A stretch of 64,000 nt of DNA, from positions 1 to 64,000 of the forward strand of contig NZ_JAUMZU010000011.1 of NCBI RefSeq assembly GCF_030527965.1, read 5' to 3'. The notes beneath the pieces were generated by a model. That model was given only the letters and a program-made list of their open reading frames with translations, was not told the DNA's origin and did not search any database. The position numbers and the translations under genes were made by a program. Positions 9,573-17,988 of the stretch are shown one piece after another (position 1 is the first letter of the stretch; each line of letters begins with the position of its first letter). The stretch comes from Neisseria sp. (lineage in GTDB: Bacteria; Pseudomonadota; Gammaproteobacteria; Burkholderiales; Neisseriaceae).

Positions 9573-9608
9573 AAGGCCGCATTTTTTAATGCGGCCTTTA
9601 TTATTTTA
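9573..9608 (+). terminator. Terminator of rpmB-rpmG
   Basis: AAGGCCGCATT / AATGCGGCCTT hairpin followed by TTATTATTTT. It is not DUS-based. Confidence 0.85.
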
Positions 9609-9776
9609 GGAAATTTCTGCAATCTATTATGACCAAACTCTGCATAATCAAAATAAAATCTTATCCTGGCGATTCAGCTATTAAAAATATACATTTTCTC
9701 AGATGAAAAGCTTATCAAAAAGGGAATATATGCGGCGTCGTTATATTGGTTAAATAAATCTTTATCATCCGCGTAA

Positions 9777-9812
9777 AAAAACAGCCTAAATATTTCTTAG
9801 GCTGTTTTTTTT
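9777..9812 (-). terminator. Terminator of the acetoin reductase gene
   Basis: ACAGCCTAA / TTAGGCTGT hairpin with a T run on each strand, 14 bases after the stop of the minus-strand gene. Confidence 0.75.
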
Positions 9813-9825
9813 GATGGATAACGAT

Positions 9826-10590
9826 TTAGTGGAATTGCATACCACCATCAACAATAATGGTTTGGCCTGTGATGTAGTTCGAGTCGTTGCTTGATAAGAA
9901 TGACACAACAGCGGCAACTTCTTCAGGTTCAGACAGGCGTTTGAGGGTGATGTTTTGCGCGAATTGTTGCATGCCCCATTCATCGTCTTTGCCTGCATTT
10001 TGTCCTACTTTGTGTGCAATATCAAACATCATCGGCGTTTTGACAATACCGGGTGCATAAGCGTTAACGGTAATGCCTTCGCCGGCCAAATCTTGGGCGG
10101 TTGTCTGGGTAATGCCGCGCACAGCGAATTTCGTACCGCAATATAACGCCAAATTAGGATTGCCCACTACGCCCGCTTGTGAGGCGGCATTGATGATTTT
10201 TCCGCCGTGCCCTAATTCGTTGAAATGCTTACGAGCGGCTTGGATGCCCCAAATAACACCAGCTACATTGATGCCGTAAACACGGTTGAATTGTTCTTCG
10301 GTAATGGTATCGATCGGCGTTGTCGGGCCGACACCGGCGTTGTTGACCACAACATTTAAATCGCCAAACTTGGCAACCACTTGTTCGAATGCGTCAAATA
10401 CGTCTGCTTGTTTCGATACGTCTACGGCAACGGCTAAAGTATCGGCAGCGGAGATTTTCTCAGCCGCTGCTTTCACAGCCTCTTCTTGATAATCCAACAT
10501 GCCGATTTTGAAACCGTCTTGGTGCAAGCGTTGTGCAATGGCAAAACCAATACCTTGTGCTGCGCCTGTTACAATCGCTACTTTTGTCAT
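9826..10590 (-). CDS. budC: Acetoin / diacetyl reductase (short-chain dehydrogenase)
   Basis: A short-chain dehydrogenase of 254 residues, starting [20 protein letters not shown]. The frame extends further upstream, but this ATG (10588-10590) has GAGGGAA in front and begins exactly at the Rossmann fold. It has the NAD-binding TGAAQGIG, the [11 protein letters not shown] motif, and the catalytic Ser...Tyr-x3-Lys ([20 protein letters not shown]). The [26 protein letters not shown] stretch is typical of the ButA/BudC diacetyl/acetoin reductases of butanediol metabolism. The substrate is a family inference; no acetolactate synthase or decarboxylase gene is nearby. It is a single gene with its own terminator. 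Confidence 0.8.
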   Translation of the reverse strand: MTKVAIVTGAAQGIGFAIAQRLHQDGFKIGMLDYQEEAVKAAAEKISAADTLAVAVDVSKQADVFDAFEQVVAKFGDLNVVVNNAGVGPTTPIDTITEEQFNRVYGINVAGVIWGIQAARKHFNELGHGGKIINAASQAGVVGNPNLALYCGTKFAVRGITQTTAQDLAGEGITVNAYAPGIVKTPMMFDIAHKVGQNAGKDDEWGMQQFAQNITLKRLSEPEEVAAVVSFLSSNDSNYITGQTIIVDGGMQFH

Positions 10591-10865
10591 TTTCTTCCCT
10601 CTATTTAACAGTTGATAAGAATAACTCTCAAATAGCCTACTCGCAAAAAATTTGATAGTCAATATCCTAGTTTTAAATTTGATTGAAAAAATCAATTGAT
10701 GATACGTTTGGATTCCGACGATTGGTAAATATTGAGAAGGGTGGCATCAGTGAGATTTGGAAAGATTGGCAACAGAAAAATAAAGCAGCAGCTTTGTTAT
10801 CGTTTATGTTTAAGGTAGGGTTTTCTAAACCATTGTTTGGTTGAAATTTGAAATCAATAATGGCG

Positions 10866-10900
10866 TTTAAATAGCTCGGTATCTTGCCAAGCTATTTAAA
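10866..10900. repeat. Palindromic hairpin in a 409-base gene-free stretch
   Basis: TTTAAATAGCT (10866-10876) and AGCTATTTAAA (10890-10900) form an 11-bp perfect stem with a 13-base loop. No T run follows. The stretch 10591-10999 otherwise shows only AT-rich sequence, the start region of the acetoin reductase gene and a DUS near the ispA stop. Confidence 0.4.
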
Positions 10901-10967
10901 TCTCTAAAAGCTTGTCATTGATTTTTTTATCGTATTGAAAATTGTCACGTGATTGCTGTCGGATATC

Positions 10968-11000
10968 ATGCCTATCTGAAAATCTTTTGCAGACAGGCAT
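10968..11000 (-). terminator. Imperfect inverted DUS overlapping the ispA stop
   Basis: A DUS whose first base is the last base of the ispA stop codon (TAATGCCTGTCTG) pairs imperfectly with a degenerate copy (GCCTATCTGAA). Confidence 0.5.
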
Positions 11001-11905
11001 TAATTTTTCCGCTGAATGACAAACTCGGCCAGCATGCGTAAATGGTCGGCTTTATTATCGAATGAGGATAATTGTTCAAGTGCTTCGGCAATCAGCGTTT
11101 CGGCATAATTGCGGGCGGTAGCTAGGCCCATGAGTTTCACATACGTGGGTTTGTCGTTATCGGCATCTTTACCGGCGGTTTTGCCTAGTGTAGCGGTGTC
11201 GGCTTCGCAGTCGAGCACGTCGTCGATCACTTGAAAGGCCAGCCCCAGTTTGGCGGCATATTGGTCGAGATGCTGCAAATCGGTTTCGCTTAAATCGGGG
11301 CAGCACAGGGCGCCGAGTGCTACGGCGGCTCGGATGAGGGCGCCGGTTTTGAGGCTGTGCATGTGCTCCAGTTCGGCTTGGGTCAGATTCTGGCCGACAT
11401 TGGCCAAGTCGATTGCTTGCCCGCCCGCCATGCCGAGGCTGCCGGAAGCGCGTGCCAATACGGCAATCATTTTGAGCTGGCGCTCCGGCGGCAAGGCGGT
11501 GGGGCGGCTTAAAACGTCGAACGCCTGTGTTTGCAGGGCATCGCCGGTTAAGAGTGCGGTGGCTTCGTTATATTGGATATGGCAGGTCGGTTTGCCGCGG
11601 CGCAGGCTGTCGTTGTCCATGGCGGGCATGTCATCGTGCACTAGGGAATAGACGTGCATCATTTCGATGGCGGCCATTGCTTTCTCAACGGCAGCATGCT
11701 CCGCTTCGCCTAATTCGGATGCGGCCAACACGAGTAGGGGGCGTAGCCGTTTTCCGCCGTCGAGCGCTGCGTAGCGCATGGCATCGTGCAGGGTATGAGG
11801 CAGTGCGGAAGCGAGCGGTAACACGCGCTCTAGTGCCAGTTCGGTTTGTGCTTGCGCTTTCTGCTGCCAGGATTTCAAAGCGTTCCAATTATTCGTTTGT
11901 GTCAA
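11000..11905 (-). CDS. ispA: Farnesyl diphosphate synthase (polyprenyl synthetase)
   Basis: This enzyme condenses dimethylallyl and isopentenyl diphosphates to geranyl and farnesyl diphosphate for quinone and undecaprenyl lipid synthesis. It has 301 residues, the usual bacterial FPP synthase length. The two aspartate-rich metal-binding motifs are [11 protein letters not shown] and [17 protein letters not shown] gives the first-region arginine pair. The gene overlaps the end of xseB by 17 bases, so the two are translationally coupled, as in the widespread xseB-ispA-dxs arrangement, except that dxs lies 4 kb away here. Product chain length (C15) is inferred from subfamily similarity. Confidence 0.93.
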   Translation of the reverse strand: MTQTNNWNALKSWQQKAQAQTELALERVLPLASALPHTLHDAMRYAALDGGKRLRPLLVLAASELGEAEHAAVEKAMAAIEMMHVYSLVHDDMPAMDNDSLRRGKPTCHIQYNEATALLTGDALQTQAFDVLSRPTALPPERQLKMIAVLARASGSLGMAGGQAIDLANVGQNLTQAELEHMHSLKTGALIRAAVALGALCCPDLSETDLQHLDQYAAKLGLAFQVIDDVLDCEADTATLGKTAGKDADNDKPTYVKLMGLATARNYAETLIAEALEQLSSFDNKADHLRMLAEFVIQRKN

Positions 11906-12128
11906 GATTCAGCTCCTTCAGGCCGTCTGCGTCCAATACTTGTAGTTTTTGTTCTACTTCGGCCAGTTTTTCTTGGCAGTATTTCACCAGTTCGTTGCCT
12001 TCTTGGTAGGCGGCAAGTGCCTCTTCCAGCGGCATTTCGCTGCTTTGCATCGCTTGGGTAAGGGTTTCTAATCGTTTGAGGGCGTCTTCGAAAGATTTAG
12101 GGGCGACGTGTTTTTTCATGTTGTTCAT
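11889..12128 (-). CDS. xseB: Exodeoxyribonuclease VII small subunit
   Basis: A 79-residue acidic helical protein with the XseB core: [44 protein letters not shown]. It binds the XseA large subunit to form exonuclease VII, which degrades single-stranded DNA from both ends. xseA is not in the window. Two starts are possible: MNNMKK at 12128 and MKK nine bases later. The gene runs directly into ispA with overlapping ends. Confidence 0.93.
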   Translation of the reverse strand: MNNMKKHVAPKSFEDALKRLETLTQAMQSSEMPLEEALAAYQEGNELVKYCQEKLAEVEQKLQVLDADGLKELNLDTNE

Positions 12129-12295
12129 CGTTGGATTGGCTGAAGGTGTGATTGTAGCATTTCATTTTGGTGGAGATGAATAGGCGCTTATCTTTGAGGC
12201 AGGAGCGGATTCAGGTTATGCGCCCGAGGCATTGATGGCTTGTTGCTTATGTCGGTTTGGAGAGGGGGCGGTCAGTTTGTTTGGCTTAACTATGG

Positions 12296-13225
12296 CTATT
12301 TCCGCCGGTTGTTTAAATATTCAAATATTATGCGGGCATCGATTTCGCCTGATTGTGCAATACGCACGCGGTTGTAATTGCTGAGCAAGGTAAATAAATC
12401 GGTAATGTTGTCGTCCGGCGAACATTCGGGCATGTCGGCGCCGCTTAAGGGCAGCAGGTTGTAGGCGAGTAGCTGGTTGATTTTGCCGTAGCCTATGGTT
12501 TCGCTTTGGAAAAACGAGCGTACGAATTCGTTGGCCGGCTCGTTTTGCAGGGTTTCAGGGCGGCCTGTTTGTTGCAGCAAGCCGTGGCGCATGACGGCGA
12601 TGCGGCTGGCTAAACGCAAGGCTTCGTTCATATTGTGGGTTACGAAAACGATGGTGGTGCCGAGCTTGGCGTGTATGGTCGCCACCATTTCCTGCAAAGC
12701 GTTGCGGGAAATCGGGTCGAGTGCGCTGAAGGGTTCATCCATCAGCAATACGTCGGGTTTGGCTGCGATGGCGCGTAGGATGCCTATGCGCTGCTGCTCG
12801 CCGCCTGAGAGCTCGTGCGGATAGCGGGCGGCATATTTTTCGGGCGGGAGGCCGACCATTTCGAGCAGCTCGGTGCTGCGCTGATGGCGTTCGGCTTTTT
12901 TCCAACCGAGAATATCGGGAATCAATTCGATATTTTGTTTGACCGTCATGGTGGGGAAGAGGGCGATTTGCTGCAATACATAACCGATTCGGTGGCGCAG
13001 GCTGCGGATGTCGTAATTTTTGATGGGTTTGCCGTCGAAGTAAACGTAGCCTTCGGTGGGTTCGGTTAGGGCATTAATCATTTTGAGCGTAGTGGTTTTG
13101 CCGCAACCGGACGGGCCGACGATAACGAAAAATTCGCCTGCTTCGATGCTGAGGTTTAAGTCGCAAATAACGTTTTTGCCGTTATAGCTTTTGGTAACGT
13201 TGCAAAATTCGATAATCGGTTTCAT
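12296..13225 (-). CDS. ABC importer ATPase, OpuCA / EgtV type
   Basis: A 309-residue ATP-binding subunit. Walker A is GPSGCGKTT (about residues 37-45), the signature is LSGGEQQRIG, Walker B is VLLMDEPFSALDP and the switch His is in VTHNMNE. It belongs to the osmoprotectant (ProV/OpuCA) ATPase family. It lacks the full tandem CBS module and has only a short C-terminal tail. It overlaps the upstream permease/binding-protein gene by four bases (ATGA), so it is the second gene of a two-gene operon. Such pairs with a fused permease-binding subunit import quaternary amines such as betaine, choline or carnitine, or ergothioneine in the EgtUV case; the sequence alone does not decide. Confidence 0.8.
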   Translation of the reverse strand: MKPIIEFCNVTKSYNGKNVICDLNLSIEAGEFFVIVGPSGCGKTTTLKMINALTEPTEGYVYFDGKPIKNYDIRSLRHRIGYVLQQIALFPTMTVKQNIELIPDILGWKKAERHQRSTELLEMVGLPPEKYAARYPHELSGGEQQRIGILRAIAAKPDVLLMDEPFSALDPISRNALQEMVATIHAKLGTTIVFVTHNMNEALRLASRIAVMRHGLLQQTGRPETLQNEPANEFVRSFFQSETIGYGKINQLLAYNLLPLSGADMPECSPDDNITDLFTLLSNYNRVRIAQSGEIDARIIFEYLNNRRK

Positions 13226-14760
13226 GGCGCGTTTTTCTTGAGTAAGTGGTGGGCGTGCAGATAATCGGCCGCTACGCGGGCGGGCGTCTCTCCGCTGTTT
13301 TTGACGCGGTAGTTCATTTCCGACATTTCTGCTTCGGTGATTTTCCCGGCCAGTTTGCCCAGTGCGCTGACGATTTCGGGATGTCGGTCGGCAAAGTCTG
13401 CTTTCATGAGCGGGGCGCCTTGATAGGGGCGGAACAGCCGTAAGTCGTCTTTCAGCATGGTTAAGCGGTATTGACGGATTTCAGCGTCGGTAGAATAGGC
13501 GTCGACCATATCAATCCGCCCGTCTTTCAGGGCTGTGTAGCGCAAGGCGGGTTCGATGCTGGCAACGTGTTTCAGCGGGATATGGTGGATTTCAGACAGG
13601 CCTTTGTAGCCGTCTTCCCGATCGATGAATTCCAATGTAAAGCCTGCGCGTATTTGGTTGCTTACCGCTTTTAAATCGGAAAGGGCGGAGAGTTGGTGTG
13701 TTTTTGCGTATGCTTCGGGTAGGGCGAGTACATAGGTGTTTTGATATTGCATCGGTTGAAGCAGCCGCATTTTATGTTGCCGCGCCAATAGTTGTGCGGC
13801 CAGACGGTATGTTTCGGCAGGGCTGAATATCTGACTCTTTTGCGCTTCGGGCAGCTCGACCAGACTTTCTAAAACCGTGCCGGTAAATTCGGGATAGATA
13901 TCTACTTCGCCGCTGTCTAAAGCATTGAACAGGAAACTGGTTTTACCGAAGTTGGGTTTTAATTCCACATGGTTTGCCGGGTTTTCTTCTTCAATTAGCA
14001 ATTTATACATATTGATGAGAATGTCGGGCTCGCTGCCCAGTTTGCCGGCAATCACGATGGGGCGGTTGTTGCTTTGCGTTTGCCACCAATGCGCGCCGGA
14101 CCAGATGGCGGCTAATGCTATGACCAGCATCAATATTCGATAGGCTTTGCGGTGTTGCAGGCCGTAGAGGAAGCCGCTGACGCCAACGGCCAGCAGGGCC
14201 GATGCGGTTGCGCCGATGAGGGTAAGCGCTGCGTTGTGGCGGTCGATGCCCAGTAGAATAAGGTTGCCCAATCCACCTGCGCCGACCAACGCGGCCAAGG
14301 TGGCCGTGCCGATGATGAGTACGGCGGCTGTGCGGATGCCTGAAATCATGGCCGGTAATGCCATCGGCAATTCGATGCGTATTAACCGTTGCCAGCGTGA
14401 TAATCCGAACGCATCGGCAGCTTCTTTTATGGCCGGGTCGATTTCGGAAAGGCCGAGCAAGGTATTCTGAAAGATGGGTAATAAGGCGTAAAGCGTGAGT
14501 GCAATCAAAACCGGCGGTGTGCCTATGCCGACAAAGGGAATGAGCAGCCCGAGCATGGCAAGGGAGGGGATGGTTTGCAGAATGTTGGTGATTTGCAAGA
14601 TGATTTCGGCTTGCTTTTTACGTTCGGCAAACCAAATGGCGAGCGGTATGGCAATGGCAACGGCGCAAAGCAGCGCCGAGAGCGAAATGATAAGGTGCTC
14701 TGCGGTTGCGTTTAATAAATCGGTTTTGCGCTCTAGCAGCGTTTGGAGAATCGGATTCAT
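13222..14760 (-). CDS. ABC importer permease fused to its substrate-binding domain (OpuCB-OpuCC / EgtU type)
   Basis: About 512 residues from the ATG at 14758-14760 (MNPILQTLLERK); the frame could start 48 bases earlier, but neither start has a convincing ribosome binding site. Residues 1-220 form a multi-pass membrane domain with the permease loop EAADAFGLSRWQRLIRIELPMALPAMISGIRTA contacting the ATPase. From about residue 225 a periplasmic osmoprotectant-binding-protein (OpuAC-like) domain follows (IVIAGKLGSEPDILINMYKLLIE..., YPEFTGTVLESLV, YSTDAEIRQYRL). The fusion means the binding domain is tethered to the membrane. This architecture is found in choline/betaine importers and in the ergothioneine importer EgtU. 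A DUS core lies within the gene near 13592. Confidence 0.8.
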   Translation of the reverse strand: MNPILQTLLERKTDLLNATAEHLIISLSALLCAVAIAIPLAIWFAERKKQAEIILQITNILQTIPSLAMLGLLIPFVGIGTPPVLIALTLYALLPIFQNTLLGLSEIDPAIKEAADAFGLSRWQRLIRIELPMALPAMISGIRTAAVLIIGTATLAALVGAGGLGNLILLGIDRHNAALTLIGATASALLAVGVSGFLYGLQHRKAYRILMLVIALAAIWSGAHWWQTQSNNRPIVIAGKLGSEPDILINMYKLLIEEENPANHVELKPNFGKTSFLFNALDSGEVDIYPEFTGTVLESLVELPEAQKSQIFSPAETYRLAAQLLARQHKMRLLQPMQYQNTYVLALPEAYAKTHQLSALSDLKAVSNQIRAGFTLEFIDREDGYKGLSEIHHIPLKHVASIEPALRYTALKDGRIDMVDAYSTDAEIRQYRLTMLKDDLRLFRPYQGAPLMKADFADRHPEIVSALGKLAGKITEAEMSEMNYRVKNSGETPARVAADYLHAHHLLKKNAP

Positions 14761-15195
14761 AAATGCGGTGCGGGTGAAACAAATTATTGATGAGTATTCA
14801 TATTCCACGGATGAATACGCTGGGGTTGGGCTGTATCTTTTTTAGACAGGCATTGTGGAAGATGAGCGGCGTTGGTTTTGGCAAGAGGGCTGTGGCGTGC
14901 CAATGCCTGTCTGAAAGATTCGATGCCAGCTGCCCAGCCTAGGTAGACACTGCGCTTTATGCTTGATTACAGCATTTAAAACAAATTTGTCTGCTTTTTA
15001 ATCTATTAATAAATCATACAGGTATATGGGTGCGGAAGGGAACATGTTGCGAAATTCGGTATGTTTTAGGCATAAAGCATATGTTGGTAAGTGCTGCGGG
15101 CAGCTTGAAACCATATTTATAGCATTTGCCGAACTTTTGCAAATTCCGCAAAAATTATAAAATAGCACCTTCAAATATTATCGAAAGCAGAAATC
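14761..15195. other. Gene-free stretch of 435 bases
   Basis: It lies between the importer operon (minus strand) and gltX (plus strand). It holds a partial DUS near 14845, a single DUS near 14903-14915 and AT-rich sequence with a candidate -10 (TATAAA at 15156-15161) for gltX. I see no ORF with a ribosome binding site and no RNA gene. Confidence 0.5.
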
Positions 15196-16590
15196 ATGAC
15201 CGTTAAAACCCGTTTCGCTCCCAGCCCCACCGGCTACCTGCATATCGGCGGCGTACGCACCGCTTTATTTTCATGGGCTTTCGCCAGAAAACAGCAAGGT
15301 GAGTTTCTGCTGCGCATCGAAGACACCGACTTGGAACGCTCCACTGCCGAATCGGTCGACATTATTCTGGAGGGCATGAAGTGGGTTGGTTTGGATTACG
15401 ACAACGCGGGAGACGTGGTTTATCAAACGCGCCGTTTTGAGCGTTATAAAGAAGTGATTGCCCAGCTTCTGGCGCAAGGTCATGCTTATTATTGCTATTG
15501 CAGCAAAGAAGAGCTGGAAGCCATGCGCGAACAGGCCGAGCGCGAAGGCACTGCCACTTACGATCGCCGCTGGCGCCCGGAAGAGGGCAAAACCTTGCCG
15601 CCGGTGCCGGCAGACAGAGAGCCCGTGGTGCGCTTTAAAACGCCGTTGAGCGGTGTGACCCGATGGCATGATTTGGTAAAAGGCGAAATCAGCATTCCCA
15701 ACGAAGCATTGGACGACTTGATTATCGCCCGAGCCGACGGTACGCCGACCTACAATTTTTGTGTGGTAGTCGACGATTGGGATATGGGCATTACTCATGT
15801 TATTCGCGGCGACGATCATGTCAACAACACGCCCAAGCAAATCAACATTTTGAAAGCCATCGGCGCTACCTTACCCGAGTATGCCCATTTGCCGATGATT
15901 CTCAACGAGCAGGGCAAGAAAATTTCCAAACGCAGCGGCGATACGGTGGCGATTACCGATTTCGGCCAGATGGGTATTCTGCCCGAAGCCATGCTCAATT
16001 ATCTGGCGCGGTTGGGTTGGGCGCATGGCAACGATGAATTTTTCACGATGTCGCAATTTGTGGAATGGTTCGACTTAAGCGATGTTTCACCGTCGCCCAG
16101 TCGCATGGATTTGAAAAAACTGTACTGGATTAACGGCGAGCACATCAAAATCACGCCTAATGCCGAATTGGCGGCGCTGGTTAAGCCGCGTCTGGCAGCT
16201 CTCGGCATCGCCGAAACCGACCAACCGGCCTTGGAAGGTGTATTGGCGTTGGTTAAAGATCGTGCGCAGGATTTGAACGCGTTGGCCGAAGAGTGCACCT
16301 ATTTTTACCGCAAAGCAGTGCCCGCCGAAGCTGATGTACAGAAACATTGGGATGAAGATGCTGCCGGCCGCATGTTGCGGTTTGCCGCCAAGCTGGAGAG
16401 CCTGTCTGAATGGCATGCCGAGGCCATTCATGAATTGTTCAAGCCTTTTTGCGACGAAGAGGGCATTAAAATGGGCAAGCTCGGCATGCCGTTGCGGCTG
16501 GCTGTGTGCGGTACGGCGAAAACGCCGAGCGTTGATGCCGTGCTGGCTTTAATCGGTAAAGAAGAAGTGTTGAAACGCATCCGCGGTTAA
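15196..16590 (+). CDS. gltX: Glutamyl-tRNA synthetase
   Basis: A class I aminoacyl-tRNA synthetase that charges tRNA-Glu. It has 464 residues. The first class I signature is YLHIGGVRTAL (about residue 16) and the second is KKISKRSG (about residue 240). Other conserved GltX segments are FLLRIEDTDLERS, GTPTYNFCVVVDDWDMGITHVIRGDDH and the anticodon-binding C-terminal helical region. It is a single gene with a DUS hairpin terminator at 16597-16629. A DUS core lies inside the gene near 16400, encoding SLSE. Confidence 0.97.
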   Translation: MTVKTRFAPSPTGYLHIGGVRTALFSWAFARKQQGEFLLRIEDTDLERSTAESVDIILEGMKWVGLDYDNAGDVVYQTRRFERYKEVIAQLLAQGHAYYCYCSKEELEAMREQAEREGTATYDRRWRPEEGKTLPPVPADREPVVRFKTPLSGVTRWHDLVKGEISIPNEALDDLIIARADGTPTYNFCVVVDDWDMGITHVIRGDDHVNNTPKQINILKAIGATLPEYAHLPMILNEQGKKISKRSGDTVAITDFGQMGILPEAMLNYLARLGWAHGNDEFFTMSQFVEWFDLSDVSPSPSRMDLKKLYWINGEHIKITPNAELAALVKPRLAALGIAETDQPALEGVLALVKDRAQDLNALAEECTYFYRKAVPAEADVQKHWDEDAAGRMLRFAAKLESLSEWHAEAIHELFKPFCDEEGIKMGKLGMPLRLAVCGTAKTPSVDAVLALIGKEEVLKRIRG

Positions 16591-16596
16591 TTTTTA

Positions 16597-16629
16597 AATG
16601 CCTGTCTGAAACTTTTTCAGACAGGCATT
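16597..16629 (+). terminator. Inverted DUS pair, terminator of gltX
   Basis: AATGCCTGTCTGAA with its perfect inverted copy, seven bases after the stop, followed by TCTCTTACTTT. Confidence 0.75.
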
Positions 16630-16715
16630 CTCTTACTTTGTTACGACATCAAAAAATCACCTCTTATCCTTATCGGAACAGGCTGCCCACACAGCATCTT
16701 TTTGAAAGAAGATTT

Positions 16716-17144
16716 ATGCACAAACCGCTTATTTTTATTTTATTTTCTATTGCGTCTGTTGCCGTGCAAGCGTTTCCCGCGCCGGCCGGCGAATGGGAAT
16801 GGCCGCACACCATTTCATGGCATGACAAAACCAGCAACAGCACCGACAGTGTCAAAGGTAAAGAAAACATCTGTATCAGCCAAAAAAGCAGCGCCGATTA
16901 TCCGCAATCGCAGGCCGATAGTTTGAAAGCGGAAAACTGCAACATCAGCGATTTTCAAAGTAACGAGAATAAAGCATCGTTTAAAGCCAGCTGCGAAACC
17001 ATGAGTTTTGATGCGCAATATGAAAAATTAAGCGACAACGAAATCAAGTTCACCCAAACCATTCACAGCCGCAAAGGCAAAAGCTACACAGCCAGCGGCG
17101 TCATGCACCATAAGAACAGCAATACGGCCGCCTGCGTCGAATAA
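16716..17144 (+). CDS. Secreted DUF3617-like protein, copy 1
   Basis: About 142 residues from the ATG at 16716 (GAAAGAAG in front); a longer frame from 16638 would put the signal peptide inside and is unlikely. Signal peptide MHKPLIFILFSIASVAVQA, cleaved before FPAPAGEW. The mature domain carries four or five cysteines, likely disulfide-bonded in the periplasm (ENICIS, ENCNIS, ASCETM, AACVE). The layout of GEWEW near the N-terminus, Cys pattern and a closing SGVMHHK resembles DUF3617 proteins, but I am not certain of the family. The next gene (17307-17786) is clearly a paralogue. Function unknown. Confidence 0.75.
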   Translation: MHKPLIFILFSIASVAVQAFPAPAGEWEWPHTISWHDKTSNSTDSVKGKENICISQKSSADYPQSQADSLKAENCNISDFQSNENKASFKASCETMSFDAQYEKLSDNEIKFTQTIHSRKGKSYTASGVMHHKNSNTAACVE

Positions 17145-17306
17145 TGCCTGTCTGAAAAACAATCATGCCCGCATTTCATCTTAACATTGCCCGGCTTGCC
17201 GTAGGCTTTCATGTATATGCGCATGGCGGTAGGGCGGGCTGCAATGATGAAAACGGCGTGCTTCGGTTTTAACCAGCCGATTGCCTCATGAAGGAAACCC
17301 CTATCA

Positions 17307-17786
17307 ATGAACATCCGAAAATTTGCCTTACCGGCCGGTTTGGCCAGCTTATTGGTCGCCGCATTGCCCGTTTCTGCTGAAACCATCGCGTTTCCCGCAC
17401 AAACAGGGCAATGGCTTTTTGCTTATGAAACCGTTTTCCGCCAAAGCGGGCCGGAGCTGGCCGATGCGCCTCAAAAACATACCCGAAACCTCTGCATACG
17501 CCCTACCGATAGCGCCGACTATCCAAAAGCTATGACAAAAACACTGGAGCAAGACGGTTGCTCAATCGAAGATTACCGGAGCAACGGGCAAACGGCTTCT
17601 TTCCGAGCCGCCTGCCCTTCGGTGCGTTTTGAGGCGCGTTATGAAAACCTAGGTAAAAACCAAATCCGCTTTACCAAAACCGTGCGCCCCGAGGGAGAGC
17701 CGGTTTACTTTACCGAAAGCGGCATCATGAGCCATCACAACGATAAAACGGTTCGCTGCGGCGAAACCGACTGGCTGCCTTTCTGA
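17307..17786 (+). CDS. Secreted DUF3617-like protein, copy 2
   Basis: 159 residues with a signal peptide ending LPVSAETIA; AAGGAAA precedes the ATG. It aligns along its length with the product of 16716-17144: FPAQTGQW against FPAPAGEW, CIRPTDSADYPKAM against CISQKSSADYPQSQ, NGQTASFRAACPSVRFEARYEN against NENKASFKASCETMSFDAQYEK, and a shared SGIMSHHNDKT / SGVMHHKNSNT end. The cysteine positions are conserved. The pair is a tandem duplication that has diverged considerably. A single DUS lies between them (about 17144). Function unknown. Confidence 0.75.
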   Translation: MNIRKFALPAGLASLLVAALPVSAETIAFPAQTGQWLFAYETVFRQSGPELADAPQKHTRNLCIRPTDSADYPKAMTKTLEQDGCSIEDYRSNGQTASFRAACPSVRFEARYENLGKNQIRFTKTVRPEGEPVYFTESGIMSHHNDKTVRCGETDWLPF

Positions 17787-17988
17787 ATGGCTGGTTTTCA
17801 GACAGGCCTCGAAGCTGTTATAGTTTGCCCTTTGCAGTCATCGAATAAGCCTGCCTGAAAACCTTGTCTGCCATGCTTCCGGCAATACGCATTAGCCAAA
17901 CTTTGCCGGTTTTTTACTAATTTCGCGTCCGATTCATCATGTAAATCGAATGCCCATACACTTTTCATTCAAGTAACCGCAAAACGAT

